Position numbers and translations under genes: made by a program | NCBI GenBank assembly: GCA_963575745.1 | Contig: CAUYUJ010002747.1 | Location: forward strand, 327,501-389,500 | Length of the DNA: 62,000 nt | Direction: 5' to 3' | Source of the DNA: Prorocentrum cordatum | Taxonomy: Eukaryota; Sar; Dinophyceae; Prorocentrales; Prorocentraceae | Part shown: positions 1 to 10,671 of the stretch, one piece after another | Layout of the letters: each line of letters begins with the position of its first letter | Numbering within the stretch: the first letter of the stretch is position 1 | The notes under the pieces: generated by a model | The model's input: the letters and a program-made list of their open reading frames with translations, nothing else | What the model was told of the DNA's origin: nothing | Databases searched by the model: none

Positions 1-500
1 TGGGAGCCTCTTGGGGGCCTCTTGGCGCCTCCTCAGGTTTTTTCGGGGCCGAGTGCTCGAAATGTCTATTCGGGATTCCCTTCTGGGCCTCCTTTTGGGC
101 CGTCCTGCGGCCCTCGTGGGCCGTTTTGGATGCTTCTGGGGCCCTCTTGGGCCGTCTTGGAGCCCTCTTGGGGGCATCTTGGGCTATCTTGGGCTATCTT
201 GGGTCGACCTTGAAGGCCTCTTGGGCCGTTGTGGGCCTCGTGAAAGCCCAAGAAGCGAACGTGCCAAAAATATACGTTTCCCCTCGGGAATCGAACGGTT
301 TTTGCTTCTGGAGGGCCTCTTGGGACGCCTATTGGTGGCTTGTTGGGGCGTCTTGGGAGCCTCTGGGACCGTCTGGAAGCAATGTTGGGCGTCTTGGAGC
401 GATCTTTCGGCGACTCGTAGCCCTCTGGGACCGTCCAGGGGGCCTTTTTGAGCCCTCTTGGCCCGTTTTGGGGCCCCCTTGAGGCTCCACGGGTGCGGCC
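1..500 (+). repeat. Degenerate CTCTTGGG-rich dispersed repeat (family A), copy 1
   Basis: A run of imperfect 12-22 bp units built on GGGCCCTCTTGGGCCGTCTTGG-like words (seen around 135-215 and 430-480). It contains the phrase GGGGCCGAGTGCTCGAAATGTC at 45-66, which recurs almost unchanged at about 60640-60660. Several reading frames stay open because the sequence is low-complexity; none looks like a protein. The element runs off the left edge of the window. Confidence 0.7.
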
Positions 501-887
501 GGCACTTTCGCCCCCCCCCCACCCCTCCAAACCGGTTGGACCAGGCTCCCGGGGGAGGGGTTTGGGGGGGGGGAGCATCTCACACGCCGTGACCCCAAGG
601 GGCTGGCGGATTCTGTAAATGTTTTGTCAAGTCATAGACCTGTCGGCAAGTGCAGCCGCCCAGCCAACAAACAAACTGCGAGGACAGCCCGAAGACGGCC
701 TGATACCCCGAAGAGACCGCCGAAGGTCCTCTGGCAGTTAACAAGGCGCCTCGGCCAGTGCCGGCTCGAGGTGGATCCCTGACGTATACCGCCGCATGTA
801 GTTTGTTATCAGAGCGAGGGGGCCGAACGGTCTTTCACTGTCCCTGGGTGCGTGGCTGAAGCGGGATTCCGCGATGCGGATTATTGT
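501..887. other. Unassigned intergenic DNA
   Basis: Begins with C/G homopolymer-rich sequence (511-572) and continues as mixed-composition DNA. I see no credible coding frame, RNA gene or repeat unit here. Confidence 0.5.
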
Positions 888-895
888 TGTTGATT

Positions 896-931
<36 letters not shown>

Positions 932-991
932 GCTGTTGTTGCTGTTGTTGTTGTTGTTGGTGTTGTTGTTGTTGATGTAATTGTTGATGTA

Positions 992-1063
<72 letters not shown>

Positions 1064-1131
1064 GAACAGGAGCGGGCGCCGGCCCCCGGCGCGCCCCCCC
1101 CCCCCCCCCCCCCCAACAACAACAACAACAA
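888..1131. repeat. (GTT)n microsatellite, poly-C run and (AAC)n tail
   Basis: About 175 bp of near-perfect GTT triplets, then a short GC-rich spacer, a C run of more than 20, then AAC triplets to 1131. The GTT and AAC blocks can pair as an inverted repeat. The arrangement recurs in reverse orientation at 2216-2290, where GTT triplets run into a G run and a CCCCGGGGGCCGG motif. Poly-Gln or poly-Val frames through it are artefacts. Confidence 0.85.
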
Positions 1132-1258
1132 CGCCGACGGCTCCCGCTCGAGACTTCCTCGCAATTCACTGAGGTTTGATGGAGTCCTCCACTGGGGCCC
1201 CGGCGCTCCCCCCCACGCCCCTACGTCCCCGCGCCCCCGCCCCCCCAGACACTCAACC

Positions 1259-1500
1259 TTATAGGGGTGCTACCAAAGCTGCGTGACTCCCTTTAGGGAT
1301 TTTACCAGAGCCGCGTGGATCCGTCTAGGGATCCTACGACAGGTGTAGGGATCCCTATAGGGATCCAACCACAGTTGTATGGATCGTAATAGGGGTCGCT
1401 CTACAGCTGTATGGGTCCTTATAGGGATCCTTCCGCAGCTGCATCGGTCCTTATAGGGATTCAATTATATTCGTATGGATCCCTAAAGGGATCCTACCAC
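1259..1500. repeat. GGGATCC-based minisatellite
   Basis: Imperfect repeats of a 30-40 bp unit centred on TATAGGGATCC (for example 1340-1375 and 1420-1465). No coding signal. Confidence 0.65.
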
Positions 1501-1925
1501 AGATTCCTAAAGAGATTCCTTGGGGTTCCAGAGATTCCTAGGGATTCCAGAGGTTCCTCGGGATTCCAGAGATTCACAGGGATTCCAAAGATTCCAATGG
1601 ATTCCAGAGATTCCTAGGGATTCCAAAGATTCCTAGGGGTTCAAGAGATTCCTAGGGATTCCAGAGATTCGTAGGGACTCCAGAGATTCGTAGGGATTCC
1701 AAAGATTCCTAGGGATTCCAGAGACTCCGAGGGATTCCAGAGATTCCGGGGGATTCCAGAGATTCCTAGGGATTCCAGAGATTCCTAGGGATTCCAGAGA
1801 TTCCCAGTGCTTCCAGAGATTCCCAGTGATTCCAGAGATTCTTAGGGATTCCAGAGATTCCTAGGGAGTCCAGAGATTCCTAGGGATTCCATAGATTCCT
1901 GGGGATTCCAGAGATTCCTAGGGAT
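1500..1925 (+). repeat. 19-bp minisatellite, unit GATTCCTAGGGATTCCAGA
   Basis: More than 20 tandem copies of a 19-bp unit with scattered substitutions. The same array reappears at 2685-3030 as part of a larger duplication. Confidence 0.85.
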
Positions 1926-2113
1926 GGATCCACCTCTAATAGGATCCTATTAGGGATGGATCCGCCTCAAATAGGATCCTAGTAGGGATGGATCCGCCTC
2001 GATCCTATTAGGGATGGATCCACCTCTAATAGGATCCTATTAGGGATGGATCCACCTCTAATAGGATCCTATTAGGGATGGATCCACCTCTAATAGGATC
2101 CTATTAGGGATGG

Positions 2114-2168
2114 CACCAGGACTCGCTTCGCTTACGCGCGCACGCAAGTAAGCGAAGCGAGTCCGGTG
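2114..2168. other. Long perfect-stem hairpin, copy 1
   Basis: A 17-bp perfect inverted repeat, GGACTCGCTTCGCTTAC at 2119-2135 against its complement at 2148-2164, with a 12-nt GC-rich loop and four further outer pairs (CACC/GGTG) after a single-base bulge. It could be a palindrome of a mobile element or a cruciform. No function is assigned. Confidence 0.85.
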
Positions 2169-3188
2169 TAAAGTGTTAATAGAGCTAGAAGGTTTTTTTT
2201 TATTTGAACCGGTCCGTTGTTGTTGTTGTGTTGTTGGGGGGGGGGGGGGGTTGGGGGGCCCCGGGGGCCGGGGACGACTCCTGCCCCCCCCTGGAGGAGA
2301 GCTCCGCACGTCCCCCGAGCGCCGGGGGCCAGGGAAGATCCCTATCCTTGTTGTTGTTGTTGTTGTTGGTGCTGTTGTTGTTGTTGTTGAGTTCTCACTT
2401 CTGAAGAATAATTTTGGTTGATCCCCCCTCACCGGTGCATATTGTCCCCCACATCCAAAGTGGGGTTCTTGTTTTCTCTGGACACCCCGCGCAGGAACAG
2501 GACAGGAACACACACACCCACTCACACTCACTCACACTCTCTCATCATCAACCTCATCAGCATCATCGATGATGCTCTCTCACATGCTTAGTCACTCACA
2601 TACTCATCATCATCATCATCATCACTCGCACTCTCTCACACGCTCACGAACATCATCATCATCATCATCATCGGCATCGGCATCACCAAAGATTCCAATG
2701 GATTCCAGAGATTCCTAGGGATTCCAAAGATTCCTAGGGGTTCAAGAGATTCCTAGGGATTCCAGAGATTCGTAGGGACTCCAGAGATTCGTAGGGATTC
2801 CAAAGATTCCTAGGGATTCCAGAGACTCCGAGGGATTCCAGAGATTCCGGGGGATTCCAGAGATTCCTAGGGATTCCAGAGATTCCTAGGGATTCCAGAG
2901 ATTCCCAGTGCTTCCAGAGATTCCCAGTGATTCCAGAGATTCTTAGGGATTCCAGAGATTCCTAGGGAGTCCAGAGATTCCTAGGGATTCCATAGATTCC
3001 TGGGGATTCCAGAGATTCCTAGGGATGGATCCACCTCTAATAGGATCCTATTAGGGATGGATCCGCCTCAAATAGGATCCTAGTAGGGATGGATCCGCCT
3101 CAAATAGGATCCTATTAGGGATGGATCCACCTCTAATAGGATCCTATTAGGGATGGATCCACCTCTAATAGGATCCTATTAGGGATGG

Positions 3189-3243
3189 CACCAGGACTCG
3201 CTTCGCTTACGCGCGCACGCAAGTAAGCGAAGCGAGTCCGGTG
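3189..3243. other. Long perfect-stem hairpin, copy 2
   Basis: Identical to the hairpin at 2114-2168, displaced by 1075 bp by the tandem duplication. Confidence 0.85.
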
Positions 3244-3539
3244 TAAAGTGTTAATAGAGCTAGAAGGTTTTTTTTTATTTGAACCGGTCCGTTGTTGTTG
3301 TTGTGTTGTTGGGGGGGGGGGGGTGTTGGGGGGCCCCGGGGGCCGGGGACGACTCCTGCCCCCCCCTGGAGGAGAGCTCCGCACGTCCCCCGAGCGCCGG
3401 GGGCCAGGGAAGATCCCTATCCTTGTTGTTGTTGTTGTTGTTGGTGCTGTTGTTGTTGTTGTTGAGTTCTCACTTCTGAAGAATAATTTTGGTTGATCCC
3501 CCCTCACCGGTGCATATTGTCCCCCACATCCAAAGTGGG

Positions 3540-3867
3540 GTTCTTGTTTTCTCTGGACACCCCGCGCAGGAACAGGACAGGAACACACACACCCACTCAC
3601 ACTCACTCGCACTCTCTCATCATCAACCTCATCAGCATCATCGATGATGCTCTCTCACATGCTTAGTCACTCACATACTCATCATCATCATCACTCGCAC
3701 TCTCTCACACGCTCACGAACATCATCATCATCATCATCATCGGCATCGGCATCATCCTCATTCAAACATCATCATCGCCACCACCACTCACAATCAATCA
3801 TCATCCTCTTCACCACTCATCTTCACCACCACTCATCATCCTCATCCTCATCATCGTTGAGTAAATT
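3540..3867 (+). repeat. CAC/ACTC/CAT-rich simple sequence
   Basis: Clusters of CACTCACAC and CATCATCAT triplets. His/Ser-rich frames here are artefacts of the microsatellite. Confidence 0.75.
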
Positions 3868-4918
3868 GTGAGGAAGTCTCAGGCGGGAGCCCCCTCCCTA
3901 TGGGGCCCGCAGATCATGTTGGTAATCCGAGCGGGTCATCGGAACCTGTAACTGTCGTCACTTTTGGGCTCCTCAAGCCTGAATTTGGAGGAAGTCTCAG
4001 GCGGGAGCCTCGTCTGTGAGTGAATTGGGAGGAAGTCTCAGGCGGGAGCTCCCTCCCTATGGGGCCCGCAGATCATGTTGGTAATCCGAGCGGGTCATCG
4101 GAACCTGTAACTGTCGTCACTTTTGGGCTCCTCAAGCCTGAATTTGGAGGAAGTCTCAGGCGGGAGCCTCGTCTGTGAGTGAATTGTGAGGAAGTCTCAG
4201 GCGGGAGCTCCCTCCCTATGGGGCCCGCAGATCATGTTGGTAATCCGAGCGGGTCATCGGAAACCTGTAACTGTCGTCACTTTTGGGCTCCGTCAAGCCT
4301 GAAAATGGAGGAAGTCTCAGGCGGGAGCCTCGTCTGTGAGTGAATTGGGAGGAAGTCTCAGGCGGGAGCTCCCTCCCTATGGGGCCCGCAGATCATGTTG
4401 GTAATCCGAGCGGGTCATCGGAAACCTGTAACTGTCGTCACTTTTGGGCTCCTCAAGCCTGAATTTGGAGGAAGTCTCAGGCGGGAGCCTCGTCTGTGAG
4501 TAAATTGTGAGGAAGGCTCAGGCGGGAGCCCCCTCCCTATGGGGCCCGCAGATCATGTTGGTAATCCGAGCGGGTCATCGGAAACCTGTAACTGTCGTCA
4601 CTTTTGGGCTCGTCAAGCCTGAATTTGGAGGAAGTCTCAGGCGGGAGCCTCGTCTGTGAGTGAATTGTGAGGAAGTCTCAGGCGGGAGCTCCCTCCCTAT
4701 GGGGCCCGCAGATCATGTTGGTAATCCGAGCGGGTCATCGGAACCCTGTAACTGTCGTCACTTTTGGGCTCCTCAAGCCTGAATATGGAGGAAGTCTCAG
4801 GCGGGAGCCTCGTCTGTGAGTGAACTGCGAGGAAGTCTCAGGCGGGAGCCCCCTCCCTATGGGGCCCGCAGATCATGTTGGTAATCCGAGCGGGTCATCG
4901 AAAACCTGTAACTGTCGT
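3868..4918 (-). repeat. 160-bp satellite, six full copies plus a partial
   Basis: Copies begin near 3869, 4028, 4188, 4349, 4509, 4669 and 4829, giving a period of 159-161 bp. Each unit carries two copies of a box reading GAGGAAGTCTCAGGCGGGAG and a segment GATCATGTTGGTAATCCGAG. Copies are about 97-99% alike by eye. On the minus strand the box reads CTCCCGCCTGAGACTTCCTC, the same module that is tandemly repeated on the plus strand at 6310-6690, 7967-8250 and 10826-11040. The last partial copy supplies the 3-prime end of the minus-strand frame at 4895-6211. Confidence 0.92.
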
Positions 4919-6211
4919 CAATTTTGGGTTCTCGCGCTGCCAGAACGCAGGAGCCGGTTTTGTCGTGGACATGCCCCGGCGGGCGTACGTGTTGAAAAAC
5001 GCGAGCCGCTCCTGCGTCCCCATCTCGAACCATCTCCCGCCGGCGAGAAGGTTCAAGCGCTTCCCGTGGAGGCCAATGAACTTCCTCTCGCCCGCCGCGG
5101 TCAGCAACTTGGGCTTGGGGTCTCCAATGCGCTCACGGCAAGCCGCCGTCTGCTTGAACTCGGCCAGGAAAACGCGCAGCAGGTGCGCAGCTGCAGAGAA
5201 GTCTTGCCTCTGGATGGCGTGGGGGGCCACGCCGGGCTCCCATGCATCGGTGCTCTGTCGGTCCGGCAAGGGCATCGACCTGTCGGTGACCTCGAGGCCG
5301 TGCAAGTAGACCTTTGACACGTGGGCAATGTGCCGGCGCGACGCCTCAGACAGCATCGGGGCAGGCGTTGGAGATACCGGAGGCGTGTCGAAATCGAGGT
5401 TCGGCGGCGGCTCAGCGAGCCTCGCCCTCTTCGGTACATCCTCTCCGGCCACGGCGGACGCAGCGGCGAGCCCTGGCGACACGAGCGGCGGGGCGGGCTT
5501 GGGAGCAGCCACCGGCGACCGAGGTGCAGCCGACGCGGCGAAGGGCGGCGCCTCGCGGGCGGCCCTCTGCGGCGGCTCCGCGGCAGGCGCAGCGGCGAGC
5601 CCCGGCGACGCGGGCGGCGGGGCGGCCTTGGGAGCAGCCACTGGCGGCCCAGGCGCAACCGACTCGGCGAAGGGCGACGCCGCGCAGGCGACGCCGCGCA
5701 GGCGCAGGCTCTCGACAAGAGAGCGGTTTTGTCCAGGGCGGAGGCGAAGCAGCTCGCGGCAGAGCTGGGTTTCGTGCTGCCTTCCGCCTGAGCGCGGCTG
5801 CGCCTCGCTCGAAGCCCGCGGGGTTGTCCCAACGGCTTGGTCTTGCGCGCCAACGGCTCGCGGGGTTGTCCCGACAGCCTGGCCCGCGGGGTTGTCCCAA
5901 CGGCTGCGCGACGTGACCAGTAGAGAACGCGCCTGTGCTGGCCGTGGCGGCGACGGCGCCGAGGAACATCGACATGCGCGCTCATGCAACAGGAAGGGGA
6001 GGAGGTGGCGGGGCGCGGAACAAACAGGGGGGCGAGGATGGGGGCAACGTAAGGAGTGGAAGGTGGGCCCGCGCCAAGGCGACAGGAAATATACGCAGAA
6101 GAGACAGCCAGGACGCCTCACCAACCACGAGGACGACGGTGATGGTTTTTTTTCCAGATTCGCCCAGAGGATTCTCATGTGGGGTTCTTCCGTCGGAGTA
6201 ATTTTTCTCAA
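4895..6211 (-). CDS. Hypothetical Ala/Pro-rich protein ending inside satellite DNA
   Basis: I do not recognise this protein. The frame could encode up to 438 residues, but the first 60-70 lie in repeat module Y (6180-6300), so the true start is probably further in. The middle is Ala/Pro-rich with a two-copy repeat of about 38 residues (both copies contain VAAPK and SPGLAAA). The last ~150 residues look like a folded domain of normal composition, for example SKVYLHGLEVTDRSMPLPD and RWFEMGTQERLAFFNTYARR. The final codons (KLTTVTGFR, then TGA) are read from sequence that matches the 160-bp satellite unit. Either the satellite grew from this gene's 3-prime end or the gene was fused to it. No domain name can be given. 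Confidence 0.45.
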   Translation of the reverse strand: MRKITPTEEPHMRILWANLEKKPSPSSSWLVRRPGCLFCVYFLSPWRGPTFHSLRCPHPRPPVCSAPRHLLPFLLHERACRCSSAPSPPRPAQARSLLVTSRSRWDNPAGQAVGTTPRAVGAQDQAVGTTPRASSEAQPRSGGRQHETQLCRELLRLRPGQNRSLVESLRLRGVACAASPFAESVAPGPPVAAPKAAPPPASPGLAAAPAAEPPQRAAREAPPFAASAAPRSPVAAPKPAPPLVSPGLAAASAVAGEDVPKRARLAEPPPNLDFDTPPVSPTPAPMLSEASRRHIAHVSKVYLHGLEVTDRSMPLPDRQSTDAWEPGVAPHAIQRQDFSAAAHLLRVFLAEFKQTAACRERIGDPKPKLLTAAGERKFIGLHGKRLNLLAGGRWFEMGTQERLAFFNTYARRGMSTTKPAPAFWQRENPKLTTVTGFR

Positions 6212-7811
6212 TCGAAGTGTGCCCCTCGACGCTCGCCCCCGGTTTTTTGACAGGGACAGTCTTGGTGCTCAAACTGTGCCCCTGGCCACCCGGATTACAA
6301 CAACAACAACGGCTCCCGCCTGAGACTTCCTCGATTTTCTCAGGACCCCGCTCCCACCTGAGACTTCCTCACAATTTACTCAGGGTCGGTCCTCCCGCCT
6401 GTGACTTCTTCGCAATTTAGTCAGGACCCCCGCTCCCATCTGAGACTTCCTCACAACTTACAGAGGAACCGCGCTCCCGCTTGAGATTTCTTCGCAATTG
6501 AGTCAAGACTTCTTCGCAATTTAATCAAGACCTCCGCTCCCGCCAGAGAACCCCTCACATTTTGTTCAGGAATTGCGCTCTCACCTGTGACCTCCATGCA
6601 ATTTATTCATACTTCGCGCTTTCGACGCTGAGGAAACACGCTGCGCCAAGGACGCCGTCACAATTTACTTAGGAATCGTGCTCTCGCCATACCCAGGCAT
6701 CCCGCTTGAATGTCCCACCCGCCCGACCCGCCCGTCAGGGGATCGCCCGCCCGTCGTGGGCTCCCGCCCAAGACTTCCTTCAGGAACGGCGTTTTCGCCT
6801 AGGACTTCCTCGAACGTTCACGCTCTTACCTTCCTGCTCCTCCTCCCTCCTCCCTCCTCCCTCCTCTCCTCCCTTCTCGCTCCCTCCTCTGTTCCCTTAC
6901 GTCGGACAGCAACTGGTGGTCACAATTGGAGGACGGTTATGTGCACCGTACAAACAGAGACAGGTCTACCCTTGACTGGATGAGCGGCGCCCCAGCGCCC
7001 ACTCCCAGCCCCGCGCGCGGCCGCCCTCACGGGCGAACTGGGTGTCGCCTCGCCTCGCCTCGCCTACTCTCTTCCCTTACCCTTATGCCTCTCTGCCCTA
7101 TCCCCTCTCCCTCCTCTCCCTCCTCCCTTCTCCCCCTTTCCTGCCTCCTCCCTCCCTCTTTCCTTTTCTCTCTCTCTCTCTCTCTCTCTCCCGTCTCTCT
7201 CTCTCTCTCTCTGATCTCTTCATCTACCTCTCTTATCTGTTTTTGTTTTCTCTTTCTCTCCCTCTCTCTCACACTTTCTCTCTCTCTCTCTTTGTCTTTC
7301 TCTCTGCCTCTAATCAACCGCCCCCCTCTTCGCTCCTTCTCTCCTGGCGTTTTCCATCTTCCTTTGTCCCTCCCCCCCCCTTCCTCCCATTGTCCCTCTT
7401 TCTCCACCTCCTTTATATTTCGCAGGACACACACCAATACCAATGGCGGGCGCATTTACGCCCACGAAGGATTGTCCGCCCGTTCACGTTTTCCCGCCTG
7501 TCGAAGCCCGCCGCCACCCGCAAAGGGGAACAATCCCCCCAAAGGGGTGTGATCGAAGACAAAAAGGGCGGGCATCGAGGGTGTGGGAACTCGTTTTGAC
7601 TGACGCACGGGCAAGTCAGAGCGAACAGTCTTATCATGATTGTTGTTGTTGTTGTTGGTTTGGTTTGGTTTGGTTTGGTTTGGTTTGGTTCAGTTTGCTG
7701 TTAAGGTTGTTGTTGCCGTTGCTGTTGCTGTTGCTGTTGTTGTTGTTGCTGCTGCTGCTGGTGATGTTGCTGCTGTTGCTGTTGCTGCTGTTGTTGCTGC
7801 TGCTGTTGCTG
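6180..7811 (+). repeat. Composite repeat unit, copy 1 (modules Y, Z, CCCGCCCGACC, CT tract, X, GTT)
   Basis: Module Y at 6180-6300 ends in TTACAACAACAACAACGG. Module Z is degenerate 40-48 bp repeats of CTCCCGCCTGAGACTTCCTC plus AATTTA (6310-6690). A CCCGCCCGACC cluster lies at 6714-6760. A long pyrimidine tract runs 6835-7420. Module X contains CCCCCCAAAGGGG followed by GATCGAAGACAAAAAGGG (7525-7600). A TTG/TTTGG/GCTGTT array closes the unit (7637-7817). The same modules recur in the same order in the next two copies. Confidence 0.75.
7040..7425 (+). repeat. Polypyrimidine (CT)n tract
   Basis: CT/TC dinucleotides and CTC-rich sequence, almost purine-free for about 350 bp. It is open in several frames only because of composition. 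Confidence 0.85.
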
Positions 7812-7817
7812 TTGAGC
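7637..7817 (+). repeat. TTG / TTTGG / GCTGTT simple-sequence array
   Basis: GTT triplets, then six TTTGG pentamers, then alternating GTTGCT hexamers. It ends at the start of the next module Y (CTCACTTCTGAATAACTATGG). Confidence 0.85.
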
Positions 7818-8274
7818 TCACTTCTGAATAACTATGGTTGACCCCCCCCGCCCGGTGCACATTGCATTTTTCAATTGAAGTGCCCGTCCCGGGTCTCGCA
7901 CCTTGTTTTCTTCATCAGGGAAATTCTTGAGGTTCAAACTGTGTTGTTGGCCCCGGTTTATTACAACAACGGCTTCCGCTTGCTACTTCCTCACAATGTA
8001 TTCAAATCGCGCCCCCGCCTGATAATTCCTCGCATTCTATTCAGGAATCGCGCCCTCGCTTGGGACTTGTTTACAATGTATTCAGGAATCGCTCTCTCAG
8101 CGCTCCGGAGTCGCGCTCTGGAGATTTGCTCTTATTTTACTCAAGAGTAGCGCCCTTGCGTTAGACTTTCCCGAAATGTACTCAAGCGTCGCGCTCCCGA
8201 CACTCAGGCTCAGGCGCCCAGGAGTCGCGCTCACGCTGAGGACTCCCTCACATATTGTTTGAGACTCAGGATGT

Positions 8275-9090
8275 CGATGCCCTTCGTGGCCCCGTTGCAG
8301 CCCTTCGTGGCCTTTGCGCTGCCCGTCGTGGACCCGTTGCAGCCTTTCGTGGCCCCCTCGGTGCCCTTCGTGGCCCCGTTGCAGCCCTTCGTGGCCCCTT
8401 CGCTGCCTTTCGCTACCCCGTTGCAGCCCTTCGTGGCCTTTCTCGCTTTGTTTTGTGGCCCCGTTGCAGCCCTTCCTGGCCCCCTCGCTGCCCCCTCGTG
8501 GCCCCGTTGCACCCTTTCGTGGCCCCTTTGCTGCCCGTCGTGGCCCCGTTGCAGCCCTTCATGGCTCGTTCGCGCTCTTCGTGGCCCCGTTGCAGCCTCT
8601 CGTGGCCCCCTTGCTGCCTTTCGTGGCCCCGTTGCAGCCTCTCGTGGCCTCCTCGCTGCCTTTCGTGGCCCCGTTGCAGCCGTTCGTGGCCCCCTCGTTG
8701 GCCTTCGTGGCCCTATATATGTATGCCCTTCGTGGCCCCCGCTCGTTCGCGCCGGTCGTGGCCCCCTCGCTGCCCTTCGTGGCCCCGCTGTCGCCCTTCG
8801 TGGCCCCCTCGGTGCCATTCGTGGCCCCGTTGCTGCCCTCAGTGGCCCCGTCCTTGCCCTTCGCTGCCCAATATACGTATGCCCTTCGTGGCCCCCGCTC
8901 GTGCGCGCCCCCCTTGCTGTCCTACGTGACTCAGTTGCTATCCAACCTATAGTGGCCACGTCGTTGCCTTCTGTGGACCCGCAATGTCTGCCCTTCGTGG
9001 CCCCCGCTCGTTCGCGTTCTTAGTGGCTCTATACACATTCCCTTTGTGTCCCCGCTGTCGCCCTTCGTGGCCTACGTCGTGCCCTTCGTG
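8275..9090 (+). repeat. 21-bp minisatellite, unit GCCCTTCGTGGCCCCGTTGCA
   Basis: About 35 units of 21 bp, some shortened, with a conserved GCCCTTCGTGGCCCC core. Because 21 is a multiple of three and stops are rare in the unit, more than one frame stays open on each strand. The minus frame would give heptapeptides such as ATKGCNG. I regard these frames as by-products unless transcripts say otherwise. Confidence 0.88.
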
Positions 9091-9539
9091 GCCCTGCTGT
9101 CGTTCTCTCTCTCGCTCTCGCTTTCGCTCGTCGTCGTCGTCGTCGTCGTCGTCGGTCCCCTGTCCGTCCCTGTTGGGGTCGGGTTGCCGCCGATCGGCGC
9201 TGCCGCTGGCCAGGCCGACGGTCCGCGGCCACCTTGCCGCTTGCCGGGGCCCGGCCTGCAGGAAAAAAAGGTCTACCCCCCAAAAGGGGTACGATCGAAG
9301 ACGAAGAGGGCGGGTATCGAGGGTTTGGGAAATACGCGTTAGCGGACAGTCGAGCAGATATGAGCGAACAGTCTTAAATTGATTGTTATTGCTGTTGCTG
9401 TTGGGTGTAAATTACTAAACAATTATTATTGTTGGACCTCCTAAAAGCGCTCTGGCGCTCTCGCTGAGGTTCACGCTCGAACGGTTTGGGGGACCGCCTA
9501 ACATAGTTCTTCCTTTTTTACTCATGGCTGGTGTTTTTG

Positions 9540-10400
9540 CTCGCCGCCGGAAGCCGCCATCCTAACAAAACCAGCGCTCCCGTTCGAGATTTCCTGCCGT
9601 TTTACCTTGGACTTGCGCGCTAGTTCCCCCCCCAGCAAAAGCAACGTTCCCGCTCGAGGTTTCTTCTCTTTTTCACTCAAGGCGGTGCTCCTCCTCGCCG
9701 CCGAAAACCGCCGCCCCGACAAGACCAGCGCTCCCGCCCGAGACTTCCTTCCGTTTTGCGCTGAACTGGCGCCCAACTCTTTTTTGAATTGGCGCCGCTC
9801 CCAGCAAGAACAACGCTCCCGCTCGAGGTGTCCTCCCTTTTTCCTGAAGACGGTGCTGTTCCTCGCCGCCGACATACCCCCCTTCCCGACAGAACCACGG
9901 CTACCGCTCGATACTTCCTCCTTTCTTACCCAATGCGGTGTTCCTCCTCGCCGCCGAAAGCCGCCGCCCCGACAAGCTCCCGCCCGAGACTTCCTTCCGT
10001 TTTACGCTGGGCTGGCGCCCAACTCTCTTTTGAATTGGCGCCGCTCCCAGCAAGAGCAACGCTCCCACTCTAGATTTTCTCTTCTTTTTTTCCTCGGGAC
10101 GATGCTGTTCCTCGCCGCCGGCAGCCCCCGTCCCGACAGAACCACGGCTCCCACTCGATGCCCCCTCCTTTCTTACTCAAGGTGGTGTTCCTCCTCGCCG
10201 CCGAAAGCCGCCGTCCCAACAGAACCAGCGTTCCCGCTCGAGACTTCGTTTTGCTTTACGCTGGACTGGCGCCCTACTCTCTTCAGCATTGGCGCCGCTC
10301 CCAGCAACAACAGCAGCCCTGCTCGAGACGTCCTCCCTTTCTATTCAGGGCCAGGTCCTTGCGTCACCGCCGACATCCCCCATCCCCACCAAGGCAATCC
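9540..10400 (+). repeat. ~250-bp higher-order tandem repeat
   Basis: Anchors reading CCTCGCCGCCGAAA occur at about 9693, 9945 and 10195, giving a 250-bp period. Weaker related anchors at 9860, 10107 and 10357 divide each unit into two unequal parts. Units also share TGGACTGGCGCCC- and TTGGCGCCGCTCCCAGCAA-like phrases. Confidence 0.8.
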
Positions 10401-10671
10401 TGTCGTTCGATACTTCTTTGTGCTTTATCCTTGGCTGGGGTTCCACTGGCGGTCTCACATCGGCGCAGCAAGGCGCGGGCATGTGTTTCCGAGGCGGGAT
10501 GTGTTGAAATTCCTCGGAGGAGGTGTTTGCAAGACCTCATTGGCCGGGATTTCTGGGAATGGGAATAGCTGGCCCCGTTATAGAACAAGACTCCCCCATG
10601 ACGTGGATGGTTATCATGATGATCGCATGCTTCGTGTGGAAATATCGCGCATGAGGGTATGAGGATTGTTG

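Larger units (their letters stand above)
1585..3760 (+). repeat. Tandem duplication of a ~1.1-kb block (copies ~1585-2684 and ~2685-3755)
   Basis: The phrase CCAAAGATTCCAATGG occurs at 1585 and 2685. After it the two blocks are almost identical: 19-bp array, 32-bp array (unit containing GGATGGATCCACCTC, AATAGGATCC and TATTA), hairpin, GTT/G-run segment, and CAC/CAT-rich tail. The offset is 1100 bp at the start and 1075 bp after the 32-bp array, so about 25 bp differs within that array. The copies differ by very few substitutions (for example one T in the G run near 3323), which suggests a recent duplication. The right boundary lies in (CAT)n. Confidence 0.9.
7812..10671 (+). repeat. Composite repeat unit, copy 2 (Y, Z, 21-bp array, X, GTT, 250-bp array)
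   Basis: Module Y (7812-7975: CACTTCTGAATAA, CCGGTGCACATTG, then ACAACAACGG), module Z (7967-8250), the 21-bp array (8275-9090), module X (9262-9390: CCCCAAAAGGGGTACGATCG), and a short GTT/GCTGTT array (9385-9405). Copy 2 additionally contains a 250-bp higher-order array (9540-10400) and unassigned DNA (10400-10670) before the next module Y. Confidence 0.75.

Noticed and set aside
3868-4918. Regularly spaced repeats that might suggest a CRISPR array
   Set aside because: Repeats and spacers are equally conserved and the period is 160 bp, so it is a satellite in a eukaryotic genome.
5328-6323. Plus frame of 331 codons opposite the hypothetical minus frame
   Set aside because: Ala/Gly/Arg composition follows from GC-rich antisense. 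The minus frame has the better protein-like C-terminal segment.
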